Source: Prorocentrum cordatum
Taxonomy: Eukaryota; Sar; Dinophyceae; Prorocentrales; Prorocentraceae
Reading direction: 5' to 3'
Assembly (NCBI GenBank): GCA_963575745.1
Contig: CAUYUJ010016715.1
Span: 457,501-490,000, forward strand
DNA length: 32,500 nt
Positions 9,641-18,487 of this stretch are shown piece by piece; the first letter of the stretch is position 1, and every line of letters starts with the position of its first letter. The translations under genes and the position numbers were made by a program. Below the pieces are notes generated by a model, which saw only the letters and a list, made by a program, of their open reading frames with translations, was not told where the DNA came from and did not search any database.

Positions 9641-10716
9641 GTGGGGCTTTCGCGCAGCGGCGGCCGCTGGCCCAACCCAGCCATCCAGCTGATCGACCGC
9701 TCGCAGACGCAGCAGCCGCAGGAGCCGTTGCAAGAACGAGCAGGTTCGAACCACCAGCTTTCGATGGCGGCGGGGAGTTCGGATGCGCCGTCGACGCAGC
9801 AACTGGCGGCACACGATGGCGGCAAACCCGCCGACTGTCAGCCGTTATCGAGCACCGCCGCCGCCCAAACGGCCTCGATCAGCAAGAGCCGCGCGGCGAA
9901 GAAGCAGAAGAAGCATGAGCTGCCGATCGAGCTCGACTCCGACTCCGACTTCGGCATCGTCGCCGTGACGCCGCCGCCCAAGGCTGAGAAGGTCGGCATC
10001 GCCGCAGGCTCTCTGAAGAAGACCCCGACGGAGGCGGCTCTGGCCATGGTCGCGGCCATGGATAAGAGGACGAAGGCGGTCAAGACGAAAAAGAACGCCG
10101 AGGCGGTGAAGGCCCCCACGCTTGCCACGGGCAATGCTGCTAAGAAGACGACGCCGCCTGGCAATGACAACGCGGCAAAGAAGACGACGCCGCCTGCCAC
10201 GGGCAACGTGGCTAAGAAGACGCCGCTCCCCACGGGCAAGAAGACGGACGGCGCGGCTGGGAAGGACAAGCAGCGCAAGTGGGCGAAGCCGAGGTGGGAG
10301 ATGCAGACCACACGCAACTTGGCGAGCGGGGTTGAACCTCCCACCGATGAGGCGTCGGGCGCGCGCGGCGATTCCCAGCAGCCCCGCTGGGGTCGCAGTT
10401 TGCGCGCCCGCCGCCTTTCAGGCGACTGTTCATCGTTGCTCCGCCCCCCAGGTGCAGTTCCGCAGCGGCAGGGTCGGCGTCCCTGGCAGCAACGTCAGCC
10501 TGAAGTACATCGCGGGCGATGAGGCCGACAAGGCCAGATTCTCACCGACGCCCTTCTCGACGCCCTCCTCCGCGCTCTCTTCATTTTCGCCCCTGCCTCG
10601 ACGCCCCCTCCGCCCCCTGCTGCCTCGTTGCGCCCGATCGCTCCGAGGCCAGGGCCATCGCGGAGGCGGAGGAGCTGGTCAAGAAGGAGCTCGCCGCCAG
10701 GGCGCGCGGCGAGTAA
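9641..10716 (+). CDS. Gene 1, exons 2-4: Lys/Ala/Thr-Pro-rich basic tail of the same protein
   Basis: Exon 2 is 9641-10330. It carries a basic, nuclear-signal-like stretch (RAAKKQKKHELPIELDSDSD) and tandem AAKKTTPP repeats. A 121-bp GT-AG intron (10331-10451) leads to exon 3, 10452-10532 (VQFRSGRVGVPGSNVSLKYI...). A 115-bp intron with a GC donor (10533-10647) leads to exon 4, 10648-10716, ending KKELAARARGE-stop. All three joins keep the frame: 690, 81 and 69 nt are multiples of three. The repeat AG|GCCAG at both edges of the last intron is a known dinoflagellate splice-site habit. The function is unknown. The basic repeats suggest DNA or RNA binding, as inference only. Three or more introns indicate that this gene did not arrive as processed cDNA. 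Confidence 0.7.
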
Positions 10717-10780
10717 TTCGCGCTACGACTCTTCAACTCTCCAGGCCAACGGGGCGGCCTCGGGATAACAAAAAGGTCGT

Positions 10781-10910
10781 GGCGGATATGCCGCCTCGTG
10801 GCGGATATGCCGCCTTGTAGCGCAGCCTTCTCGCCTTCCAACTCGTGGCGGACATGCCGCCCCCGCCCCACCCCTTTGCGCTCCTCCGCCCTTCAGGCGG
10901 ACATGCCGCC
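10781..10910 (+). repeat. Four GGCGG-N5-CCGCC hairpins between genes 1 and 2
   Basis: Copies at 10781-10795, 10800-10814, 10847-10861 and 10896-10910 have loops ATATG, ATATG, ACATG and ACATG. They start 65 bp after the gene 1 stop. The rest of the spacer, to about 11480, shows nothing further. Confidence 0.9.
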
Positions 10911-11480
10911 GCCCCCCTCCCCTAATCGGCCCACTCCGCGCCCCCGCGCCACGTCCCTGCGCCCCCCTCTCCGCTGTCAGGCACTGGATCCCACGCCAAC
11001 TAACGTCGGGGAGACGCCCACTGCTCGAACGGCGAAGGCGTTCACCCAGAATGGCATGGGCGCGCGCGAAGGCACCGACGTTGCCACCGCCCGTTCAACG
11101 ACGAAAACAAGTGAACCAAGACCTGCACATTCAAAGGGACACCAGTTCACTTATATTTCTGGTTCCCAATGCCACCCTCACTCTGCCCCCTCCCCCGAGA
11201 CCCCGTCGCAAGAACCAGCGGGGCCCTTCTGAGAGGCCCCCGAGGGCTCGAGGAGCTCCAAGACTTCAATGGGTCCATGGGCAACCCCCTCCCCCTCCTC
11301 CCGAAGTCTCGCTTCCGCGTCCGATTCCATTTCGGTTCAAGCCCGCGGCCCGCGGGTGCCCGCGAGCCCGCGCGGGGTCGGCCCCCCCCTTTCGCGCCGA
11401 CGCGTGGGCTGGGGCCCGCGCGCCGAGGCTGCGCCGCAGCCACCGCGTCGCGCTCGGCGCCTCGCACTGCGGCCGCGGCC

Positions 11481-12525
11481 ATGGCAGACAGCGGCAGCGC
11501 GTTCGACGCGTTGGAGGCAGCTGCATCGCCAAAACAAGTGGCCCCGCGTGCGGTAGCCAGGGACGCGCGCATCGCGCGCGAAACTGGCTGGCCGCTCTCG
11601 GTCGAACTGTTTTGGCGATTCGGCGCAGGAGATGTTCGGGCCAGCGATGCAGTTGCTCTCCGACCTTGCGGGCGTGGACAACAACGCAGGGGATCGGTCT
11701 TCCTCCGCCAGCGGCAGTCGGCCAGCCAGCGCGCCCACGTTGGCGGCGCAGCCAGCGCGATCGCGCAGCCCGCGCCACCCGCGGGCACCGTCGACGCCGC
11801 CGCGCAGGCGGGGGCCGACGTCACCGCCGCGGGACCCGCGGCAGCGGCCTTTCCCGCCCTCGGCTCTCGTGAAGGAGCTCGCGTCGCACATGCGGGGCGC
11901 GACGCCTGTGGTGGAAGAGCCCCCCGAGGCGGTGGAGGCGCATCCCAGCGCGGTGGAGGCGTTCAGGGCGCAGCTGCGAGCCTGGCTGAGCGACCCCGTT
12001 GGGAATCCCATCGACTGGCGGTCGGAGACCGTGCTCGCCGTGCTCAAGGAGTACCAGATGAAGTACGACTACAAGAAGTTCCGCGACCGCGGCCCGCCTG
12101 GCCCCGCCATGGGCGGGCCGCAGACGTGGCAGGGCCAGGCGTGGCGCGCCAATGCGAAGCGCTGGGGGAACCGAGGTGGCGCAAAGCGCGAGATGTACGC
12201 GAAGCTGCACGGCAACAAGGCAGCGCCGCGGGTGCGCGAGGCGCACGTCCCCAAGCCTCAGCTGATGCATCGGGAGCCCATGGCGCCGAACTTGCCCAAG
12301 ACGATGCCTCAGCAGGCGCCGTGGAGGACTGGCAATATGAACCCTCCAGTTCCGCCTCCGCCGCCGAAGACCATGGGGCCGCCGCCGCCGAAGACCAGGC
12401 AGCCGCCAGCAGGGAAGCCCAGCATGGTGCAGCCGAGGGCAGGGCGTCGGCTGCAGCCGACAAGCAAGATGGCACCACCGCCAGCGAAGCCGCGCCCGCC
12501 CGCCCGCGGAGATGTCTTCTTGTAG
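11481..12525 (+). CDS. Gene 2: Pro/Arg-rich unrecognised protein, two exons, 317 aa
   Basis: The start is ATG at 11481 in GCGGCCATGG. Exon 1 (11481-11537) gives MADSGSAFDALEAAASPKQ. A 91-bp GT-AG intron (11538-11628) joins in phase 0 to exon 2 (11629-12525), which starts EMFGPAMQLLSDLAG. The mature protein has a Ser/Arg/Pro-rich low-complexity part (about residues 35-95). A conserved-looking core follows (VKELASHMRGATPV; LRAWLSDPVGNPIDWRSET; LKEYQMKYDYKKFRDRGPPG), then a basic region and a proline-rich tail of PPPPPKTMGPPPPK type. No known domain is recognised. A 40-bp piece of this gene around PVGNPIDWRSET recurs at 17240-17277 outside any gene. The xYxMKYxxKK motif is echoed at the C-terminus of gene 4. 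Confidence 0.75.
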
Positions 12526-12580
12526 GGTGATCGCGTGGACCTGCAAGCGGGCTGGGGTGCATAGCTTCCGTAATTCGAGC

Positions 12581-12602
12581 GCGGATAGTTGCAGCTATCC
12601 GC
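12581..12602 (+). terminator. Perfect hairpin 56 nt after the gene 2 stop
   Basis: GCGGATAG-TTGCAG-CTATCCGC forms an 8-bp perfect stem with a 6-nt loop. It differs from the GGCGG hairpin family. A role in 3'-end formation is inference from its position only. Confidence 0.4.
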
Positions 12603-12687
12603 GCTGACGCGTCATGACGCGCCGCCTCTCCCCGCCTCGTCTCATCTCATCTCTCCTCCCCTCTCTTCGTTGCCGATCTATCTCATT

Positions 12688-12918
12688 GGCGGACGCGCCG
12701 CCTCCCCCCGCCTGGCGGACAACCGCCGTTCAGATACGAGCATCGGCGCATCGGGTTTGTTCTATGCGGTTGGAAAAAAACACCAGTCCTTCCCTGAGCC
12801 ACCCATTGGCGGCTAAACCGCCCTGAAGCCTCCATTGGCGGCCACGCCGCCCATTGGCGGCTAAACCGCCCATTGGCGGCCACGCCGCCCTGAGCCCTCC
12901 ATTGGCGGCTAAACCGCC
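12688..12918 (+). repeat. Seven GGCGG-N4/5-CCGCC hairpins between genes 2 and 3
   Basis: Copies start at 12688, 12714, 12808, 12837, 12856, 12875 and 12904. Loops are ACGCG, ACAA, CTAAA, CCACG, CTAAA, CCACG and CTAAA, so two loop types alternate in the second half. Confidence 0.9.
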
Positions 12919-13077
12919 GCCGCCGCCTGCTGGCATCCCGAAATGTGCGATGCCACCGCGCCTCTTACACATGTATGTTTTTGTTGTTGGGACGCTGTAT
13001 CGGCTCGAATCTAGGCGCGCACAGGCTCGCGCCCCACGCCGCCCCTGCGCTAGCCGTGCACTTCTCGCCCTGCCGCC

Positions 13078-13716
13078 ATGGCAGGCCAGCAGGGCGAGAA
13101 GACCGTCATGTTCGGCTTCAAGTGCCCACAGAGCAGCAGCTGCAAAAGGGGCGGCAAGTGGTTCCAGGGAGAGACAGTGGAGGAGGCCAGGAACAAGCTG
13201 GTGAACCACCTTCACGTGTCGCCGTACCACAGCTTGAGCGAGGACGAAGCGGAGGTAGCTGCTATCGCACTCGAGGCCGACTCGTGGGAAGTCGACCTCG
13301 CGGAGTGGCGCCAATGGGAGGAGGAGAAGGCCAACTGGGGCTCCGCCAAAAGGCGCAAGGGGGCGCCGAAGGTCGAGCTGGCGCCAATCCCTCCACAATC
13401 CCGCGTGGAGCGCTCGCACCAGCTGAAGGACGCGTTCTCGGAGGGCAGCGGATCGTCAGGCGCAGCTTCGTCAGCCACGGCGGGCATGAGGATGTCCACG
13501 GCGTTGGCCAGCCAGATGTCGCCCGATAGCATCGTGGTGCTCAACGGCACCCAGTGCCAGGCTGTGCTCGACTCGTTGCGCCGCGCGCGTACTGCGACGC
13601 AGATGTGCGCCCAGATAGCGGAGCGCGCGGTGAACGCTTTCCGCCAAGAGGAGCAATGCATCGCCGAGTGCGAGGACGTGCTCGCGAGCTGGCTGGTGCG
13701 CAACGCGACCTCGTAG
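13078..13716 (+). CDS. Gene 3: small protein with a C2H2-like finger, 212 aa
   Basis: A single uninterrupted frame starts at an ATG in CTGCCGCCATGG. Near the N-terminus (about residues 13-44) the order is C-x5-C, a short basic stretch with W, then H-x5-H in LVNHLHVSPYH, consistent with a C2H2-type zinc-binding finger. An acidic segment (SLSEDEAEVAAIALEADSWE), a basic SAKRRKGAPK patch that could be a nuclear signal, a Ser/Ala linker and a helical C-terminal half (CQAVLDSLRRARTATQMCAQ) follow. No exact family is recognised. A DNA-binding role, for instance at the GGCGG hairpins or the element ends, is inference. No spliced-leader relic was found upstream. Confidence 0.75.
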   Translation: MAGQQGEKTVMFGFKCPQSSSCKRGGKWFQGETVEEARNKLVNHLHVSPYHSLSEDEAEVAAIALEADSWEVDLAEWRQWEEEKANWGSAKRRKGAPKVELAPIPPQSRVERSHQLKDAFSEGSGSSGAASSATAGMRMSTALASQMSPDSIVVLNGTQCQAVLDSLRRARTATQMCAQIAERAVNAFRQEEQCIAECEDVLASWLVRNATS

Positions 13717-14164
13717 GTGCAGGTGCACGGCTGGCAGCACTGATGTCGCCTCAGCATCAGTAGCCTCATTCGCGCAGGCGGCGCGACGCGTCGGCCCTAC
13801 ACGCCCCCCTCCCACTCCTCCAACGCAATTTCAATCCACACCCCTGTGTCAGAACAAATTAGGACACCCCCACACACTCCATCCGCACTCAATTCGTGAA
13901 GGCCGCCACGCCGAGGTGAATTTTGGCCACGCAGGCGGCCGAGTAGCCGTCCCCCAATGCAAGGCGATATGGGGGCGAGTGGACGAGCGGAGCGGGAGGA
14001 AGGTGAGGGAACTTCGGCGGATAAGACAGGTGGGCGGTTGGATGGGATTTGGCAAAAGGGCTGGGTGGAGAAAACTGCATCCGCATAAGAATGAGTGCGG
14101 CTATTTTCTGGATGTGCTGCATCGCCATGTCCGCCCACCCCCCCATCGCCTTGCATATGATGAC
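13717..14164. other. Spacer downstream of gene 3
   Basis: There is no coding sequence I can support and no hairpin of the GGCGG type. Minus-strand frames here have random-looking content. Confidence 0.4.
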
Positions 14165-14275
14165 GCTCAGGCAGCGCGCCCCGATTGCGCGCGCTCGCCC
14201 GTCTCTTCGCTGCCGCTCAGGCAGCGCGCCTCGCTTCCGCGCTCGCCCGTCTTTTCGCTGCCGCTCAGGCAGCGG
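14165..14275. repeat. Tandem repeat of about 49 bp, 2.3 copies
   Basis: GCTCAGGCAGCGCGCC begins copies at 14165, 14215 and 14263 (partial). Each copy ends CGCTCGCCCGTCTNTTCGCT. Confidence 0.85.
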
Positions 14276-14401
14276 TTTGAAGCACGCGGCGCCGTCCGCG
14301 GTCGGTAGCGCAGGGCGCCGCTCCGCCCCTGCTGCTCCGCTTAACTAACTCGGCGGACGTGCCGCTACGCCGCCGCCATGCACTGGCAAAAAAACGTTGG
14401 C

Positions 14402-14550
14402 TGTTATCATATGTTAGCATATGTTATCACGCGCCTGATAACACCTGATAACACCTGATAACACCTGATAACATGTTATCAGGTGTTATCATGTGTTAGC
14501 ATGGTGTTATCACACGCCTGATAACATATGATAACATATGATAACATGAT
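14402..14550. repeat. TGATAACA-based composite palindrome
   Basis: Four direct CCTGATAACA units lead to a central palindrome, TGATAACATGTTATCA (14467-14482). Inverted TGTTATCAGG copies follow, with further TGATAACATA units outside. About 70-bp arms can pair imperfectly into a large cruciform. It is AT-rich in a GC-rich setting and lies upstream of gene 4. Confidence 0.85.
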
Positions 14551-14627
14551 GTCAATTTTGTGTGGTTGTCATGTTGCGCGCAATTCATTTCAGTATCCGT
14601 ATCACCTCGTGCGTCCGCCACGCTTCG

Positions 14628-14783
14628 AGCGGCTAGTCCGCTGGCGGCCAATCCGCCTCCCTCGCCGCGCCCCTGCACCCTCTCAAGCGGCGAGTCCGCT
14701 GGCGGATATGCCGCCCCCTTCATACCTCACTCCACCCCTCCCTCCACCTTTGAAGCGGCTATTCCGCTGGCGGCTATCCCGCC
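14628..14783 (+). repeat. Three double hairpins AGCGG-N5-CCGCT-GGCGG-N5-CCGCC upstream of gene 4
   Basis: Double hairpins lie at 14628-14657, 14686-14715 and 14754-14783, each with two stems directly abutting. The period is 58 then 68 bp. The same double form occurs at 20932-20961 after the transposase. Confidence 0.9.
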
Positions 14784-14874
14784 TCACTTACCGCGCGTTT
14801 TCTTCGTCATCGCTTCGCGTCCAGCTCATCTTGGCATCAGGGCCGCGCGCGACGCGCGGCTTCTCGCGTGCCAA

Positions 14875-14889
14875 GGCGGTCACGCCGCC
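14875..14889 (+). promoter_or_regulatory. Hairpin abutting the start codon of gene 4
   Basis: GGCGG-TCACG-CCGCC is followed directly by ATGG, so the right arm of the hairpin forms the GCCGCC start context. In the mRNA the stem would end at the start codon. An effect on translation is inference. Confidence 0.55.
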
Positions 14890-16828
14890 ATGGCGGGGAC
14901 GCCGCCCGCTGAAGATCACCAGCAGCATTCTCTGGCAGTGATGTTCGGAGCAGCCAGGCCGAAAAACAAGGGAGTGATGACCGAGGCGCCCGCAGCGAAG
15001 CCCCGTGGGAAAGCTAAGCTATCGGGGACGCAGATGACACTGACTGGACAGCTTGTGCCGCCGCTCGCATTGACCGACGCAGGGCCGCCGAAGGCACGCG
15101 GGAAAAGCAAAGGCAAGGGCAAAGGTAAGCACCCCGCAGCGTTGAGGACGGCTCGCAAAGCTGCGTCAGCCGCAGCTCCCGCCGAAGAACTGCCTCCTCA
15201 GGGCGCAGCGGCTTTGCCACCAGAGCCGGACGACGCAGCGTCAGAGGCGGCATCGGGCTCCGAGGAGCGCGGCGACGAGATTGGTTCCGAGCTCGGCGTC
15301 AAACAGGATGAGCTTGAGAGTGCCAAGCGTGAGCTTGAGGAGGAAGAGGCTCCACCGCAGGGCGCGGTAGCCAAGGTTGAGAATGAGGAGCGCTCGCCCG
15401 AGGCGGCAGCGCCGCAGGCGGAGGAGGAGGAGGCAGCTCAGGACGATCCGCCAGCAGGCGCTCCCCAGGTAGGGGAGTTCGTGGATGTGCATGGCATCGG
15501 GCATAGCATCGTGCGTTGCAACCGCTGCTGTCGCACGGCAAAGGAGTGCAACTACAGGATCAAGGCGAAGGGCCAGTCGACTTACCAGTGCGACGCGTGC
15601 AACACGAACGGGGTGCGCCTTTCTCGGAGGTTCGGACAGTGGCCGCCAAAGTGTTTCGCCAAAATGAAGAGTGAGTTCAAGCAGCAGTTCTACAAGGATC
15701 TGGCAGAAGATCCTGGGCTGTCGAACCTCGATCGCATTGAAGCCTTCGTGGTCAGCTCAATCACTGTCCAACGGATGGAGGAGGAGCGCGTCCGCAAGGG
15801 TGGCAAGTACCTTCCGCTGAGGAAGTGGGCGCACGACGGCTTCGACGCGAAAAAGATTGAAGATAATGTGCAGGATAAGAGGTGGAACCCTGATCTCGGG
15901 GAGTGGACGTACAGGCCGCAATTGGAGGCGGCCTGGAGCGAGACAGTGGAGGCCGCAGTGCGCAACGAGCTGTACACCGATAAGAGGACGCAGGCGAAGC
16001 AGAGCGGCCCGCGGGCAGCGGCCTCGACGGGCGTCGCAGAGCACGGCGGCGACAAGGGCGACAGAAGCGACGAGAGCGACATGTCCAGATCCAGGCGGCG
16101 CCGCAGGCGCAGGTCTGACAGCCGCAGGAGGAGGAGGCGCAGCATGAGCAGGCGCGACAGCAGGGGCAGGCGCGACAGCAGGAGCAGACGCCGCGACAGA
16201 CGTCGCGACACCAACCGCAGCAGGAGCCGCTCGCGCGGCGACCGCGACAGGAGCAAGAGCCGCCGCAAGGGCAGGAGCAAGAGCCGCGGCAAGAGCAAGG
16301 ACAGGAGCAAGAGCAGGCCGTTTGGGGGTTCAACGCAGGGGTGTCGCCTGGGCTTCGCATTCGTTTTCGGTTTCCGTTCAACTCTTCAGGTTCGGATCGG
16401 GTTATTGATTTCGCTCGGCTCGAAGTGTTGTCATTTTCGGACAACCCCGAAGGCTCCGCAGGGATAAGGACGCTGAGAAGGAGCGGAGGCGACAGGAAGC
16501 GAGGGAGAAGGCCGAGCAGGCCAAGAAGGAGACGCAGGAGAAAAACCTGGCGCTGAAGTGGATCGGCACCGCAACGAGGCTCGAGACAGAGCTGGACGGG
16601 TACCTCGAGCATGAGAAGGCGGACAAGGTGCCGTCATGGGCTGTGAAGAACGCGAAGGCGGCGAGGAAGTCTGTGGCAGTCATGAAGGCGGTGGCGCAGA
16701 AGCGCGTGCACAGCGGCGTGGCGTTGACGATCACGCAGGACGAGGCCATCAGCATCCAGAAGGATGCGAGCTCGGCGGCGAGGGCCATCGCGGGGATGCT
16801 CAAGGAGGCGCAGAAGCACAGCACCTGA
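14890..16828 (+). CDS. Gene 4: zinc-ribbon and RS-domain protein, two exons, about 598 aa
   Basis: Start ATG 14890. Exon 1 runs to 16319. A 142-bp GT-AG intron (16320-16461) splits a codon in phase 2, and exon 2 runs 16462-16828; together they are 1797 nt, an exact multiple of three. Domains in order: a Gly/Lys-rich basic N-terminus (KSKGKGKGK), an acidic Glu/Ala stretch (about 95-190), a four-cysteine ribbon (C210, C213, C234, C237) followed by LSRRFGQWPPKCFAKM, a globular part with WNPDLGEWTYRP, an Arg/Ser domain from about residue 398 and a charged coiled-coil C-terminus. Ribbon plus FGxWP-like sequence resembles an expanded dinoflagellate family that I recall without a name. RS domains typically mediate protein contacts in RNA processing. 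A further in-phase-like tail (16836-16918, YIMKYGLKKVEKDPNKPRP) follows one frame away, suggesting a single-base frameshift near the stop. Confidence 0.75.
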
Positions 16829-16835
16829 GCGCCCC

Positions 16836-16918
16836 ATGGTGGCCCAGTACATCATGAAGTACGGCCTGAAAAAGGTGGAGAAGGACCCGAATAAGCCGCG
16901 GCCGCTGGGCCGCTCGTG
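16836..16918 (+). pseudogene. Displaced C-terminal tail of gene 4, MVAQYIMKYGLKK...-stop
   Basis: A 27-residue frame starts 8 nt after the gene 4 stop in another phase and looks like real protein. Reading past TGA with one base removed would link the two. It could instead be a remnant of a second gene; the MKYxxKK motif also occurs in gene 2. Confidence 0.4.
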
Positions 16919-16920
16919 AG

Positions 16921-17125
16921 CAGGGGCGGCAGTTGGGCCGCTCCTGACGAGGTGTGTGATTTCGTATATACAATTGTTATTGTTGGTGAAACAACATTTC
17001 CACCGCCACCCCACTCGTTACCACCGCAGCCCTTCGTTTGGCGGGGATGCCGCCTTTCCACTCTCGCAAGCCCTTGGCGGACATGCCGCCTTGCCTTCAT
17101 TTGGCGGAGATGCCGCCTTTGCTGC
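16921..17125 (+). repeat. Tandem duplication, copy 1, with three GGCGG hairpins
   Basis: Starts CAGGGGCGGCAGTTGGGCC and matches 17304-17513 almost base for base, apart from a few small indels. Hairpins at 17040, 17076 and 17103 have loops GGATG, ACATG and AGATG. Confidence 0.9.
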
Positions 17126-17303
17126 TCATCGCGCTCCGATGCCTCACTTGGCGAGGCGAAGCGCTTGCCTAACTCCCTCCTGCTCGAGCGCGTCCTGCCC
17201 GAGACCCTACCGCGCGAGCTGTGGCTCGCGAAGGCCAGCGACACCGTTGGGAATCCCATCGATTGGCGGTCGGAGACGAAGCAGAGGCGAAGCAGCTCCT
17301 TGG
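17126..17303 (+). pseudogene. Spacer carrying a fragment of gene 2
   Basis: 17240-17277 matches gene 2 at 11992-12029 with only two differences (the sequence coding VGNPIDWRSET). The flanks do not match gene 2 and no reading frame continues, so this is a stray fragment. Confidence 0.7.
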
Positions 17304-17513
17304 CAGGGGCGGCAGTTGGGCCGCTCATGACGAGGTGTGTGATTTCGTACAATTGTTATTGTTGTTGAAAAAAACATTTCTTCGTTGCCATCGCCACCCC
17401 ACTCGTTACCACCGCAGCCCTTCGTTTGGCGGGGATGCCGCCTTTCCACTCTCGCAAGCCCTTGGCGGACATGCCGCCTTGCCTTCATTTGGCGGAGATG
17501 CCGCCTTTGCTGC
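17304..17513 (+). repeat. Tandem duplication, copy 2, with three GGCGG hairpins, upstream of gene 5
   Basis: Second copy of 16921-17125, about 383-389 bp downstream. The hairpins lie at 17428, 17464 and 17491 with the same three loops in the same order. Confidence 0.9.
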
Positions 17514-17579
17514 CCACCGCGCTCGCACCGTTCTCTCGCGTTTCCCAATGACATGATCTGCCACCGTCCCACCCCTCAT

Positions 17580-17600
17580 CCGTAGTCTTTGTGGCTCAAG
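17580..17600 (+). promoter_or_regulatory. Degenerate spliced-leader relic in front of gene 5
   Basis: CCGTAGTCTTTGTGGCTCAA plus G matches the dinoflagellate spliced leader at 18 of 21 positions and lies 43 nt before the gene 5 start. Such relics are known in dinoflagellates as marks of mRNAs that were reverse-transcribed and reinserted. Confidence 0.6.
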
Positions 17601-17643
17601 TGGAGCCGCTCGAGGTCGTGCCCCTTCGCGGTCTTGCGCCGCC

Positions 17644-17940
17644 ATGGCGAGCATCGCGGACAAGTACGACGTCGATGACTTCGAGCTCATCACGGGTGGC
17701 AGTGCGTGGAGCTGGGCGACCATCGTGGTGCGCTTCATCGAGTGGCGCAATCGTTGCCGCCATGCACGCGCCGTTGGCATCAAGGGCCAGATGCTCATCG
17801 ACAAGGCGCGGCGCATGATGGAGGAGGCGCGCCGCACCGAGGAGCGCGGCAAGATGCTGTGCCAGACGTCGAAGCAGATGGTGCAGGACATCCCAGGCGG
17901 CATTCGGTTCTTCTGCCGCCAGCCGCACCAGGAGAGCTGA
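17644..17940 (+). CDS. Gene 5: small unrecognised protein, 98 aa
   Basis: An intronless frame starts from an ATG in GCGCCGCCATGG. The protein begins MASIADKYDVDDFELITGGS, has a possible amphipathic stretch (WATIVVRFIEWRNRCRHARA) and a charged helix rich in Arg, Lys and Met (KARRMMEEARRTEERGKMLC). It ends FFCRQPHQES. No family is recognised. No introns and a spliced-leader-like sequence 43 nt upstream fit origin from a trans-spliced mRNA. The gene lies between a duplicated hairpin block and the transposase. Confidence 0.65.
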   Translation: MASIADKYDVDDFELITGGSAWSWATIVVRFIEWRNRCRHARAVGIKGQMLIDKARRMMEEARRTEERGKMLCQTSKQMVQDIPGGIRFFCRQPHQES

Positions 17941-18301
17941 GCGGCGATCGGCTGGGCCGATAGAGGAGGATAAGGAGGAAGAGGAGGCAGGATGAGGAGA
18001 GGAGGAGGAGGTGGATGAGGAGTTGGAGGCAGCACGCGCACCCGCACTAAGAGCCGCCAGCCGCCGCCGCGCCCGTCCCGCGCTGCGCCCGTCCCGAGCT
18101 CGAGCCGCCAGCCGCGCCCGTCTCCGAGCGCTGGCGGCTTGGAACCCGAGCTTGAAACTCAAGCTCGAAATTGCGTGCGAGAAAAAGAAATCCCCCTTGC
18201 AAGTTCCGTTGCTACGCTCACTTCGCGCCTCCGCAACCTCCCCCACCCACCCCCTTCCCCCCTCCCCCCTCCCCCCATGCCCCCTCGCCCCCACGCTCTT
18301 C

Positions 18302-18370
18302 GGCGGCTACGCCGCCCCTCCCGACCCTTCAGGCGGCTACACCGCCATGCCCTTCGGCGGCTACTCCGCC
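18302..18370 (+). repeat. Three GGCGG-CTACN-CCGCC hairpins upstream of the transposase
   Basis: Copies at 18302, 18332 and 18356 with loops CTACG, CTACA and CTACT. They lie about 120 nt before the transposase start codon. The rest of 17941-18487 is a GGA-rich stretch (17960-18030) and GC-rich leader sequence. Confidence 0.9.
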
Positions 18371-18487
18371 CCGCGATCCATTCCCGCCTCCACTTCCGTC
18401 TCTCTGGCTGCAATTCGTTTTTCTCAACCGCGCTGGGCCTCGCGCTGCCCCCCGCCCCCGCCCCTCCCGCGCGCGGGCGTCGGCGCA

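Noticed and set aside
11266-12546. Several long minus-strand frames opposite gene 2
   Set aside because: High GC keeps antisense frames open. Splicing, start context and protein texture support the plus strand.
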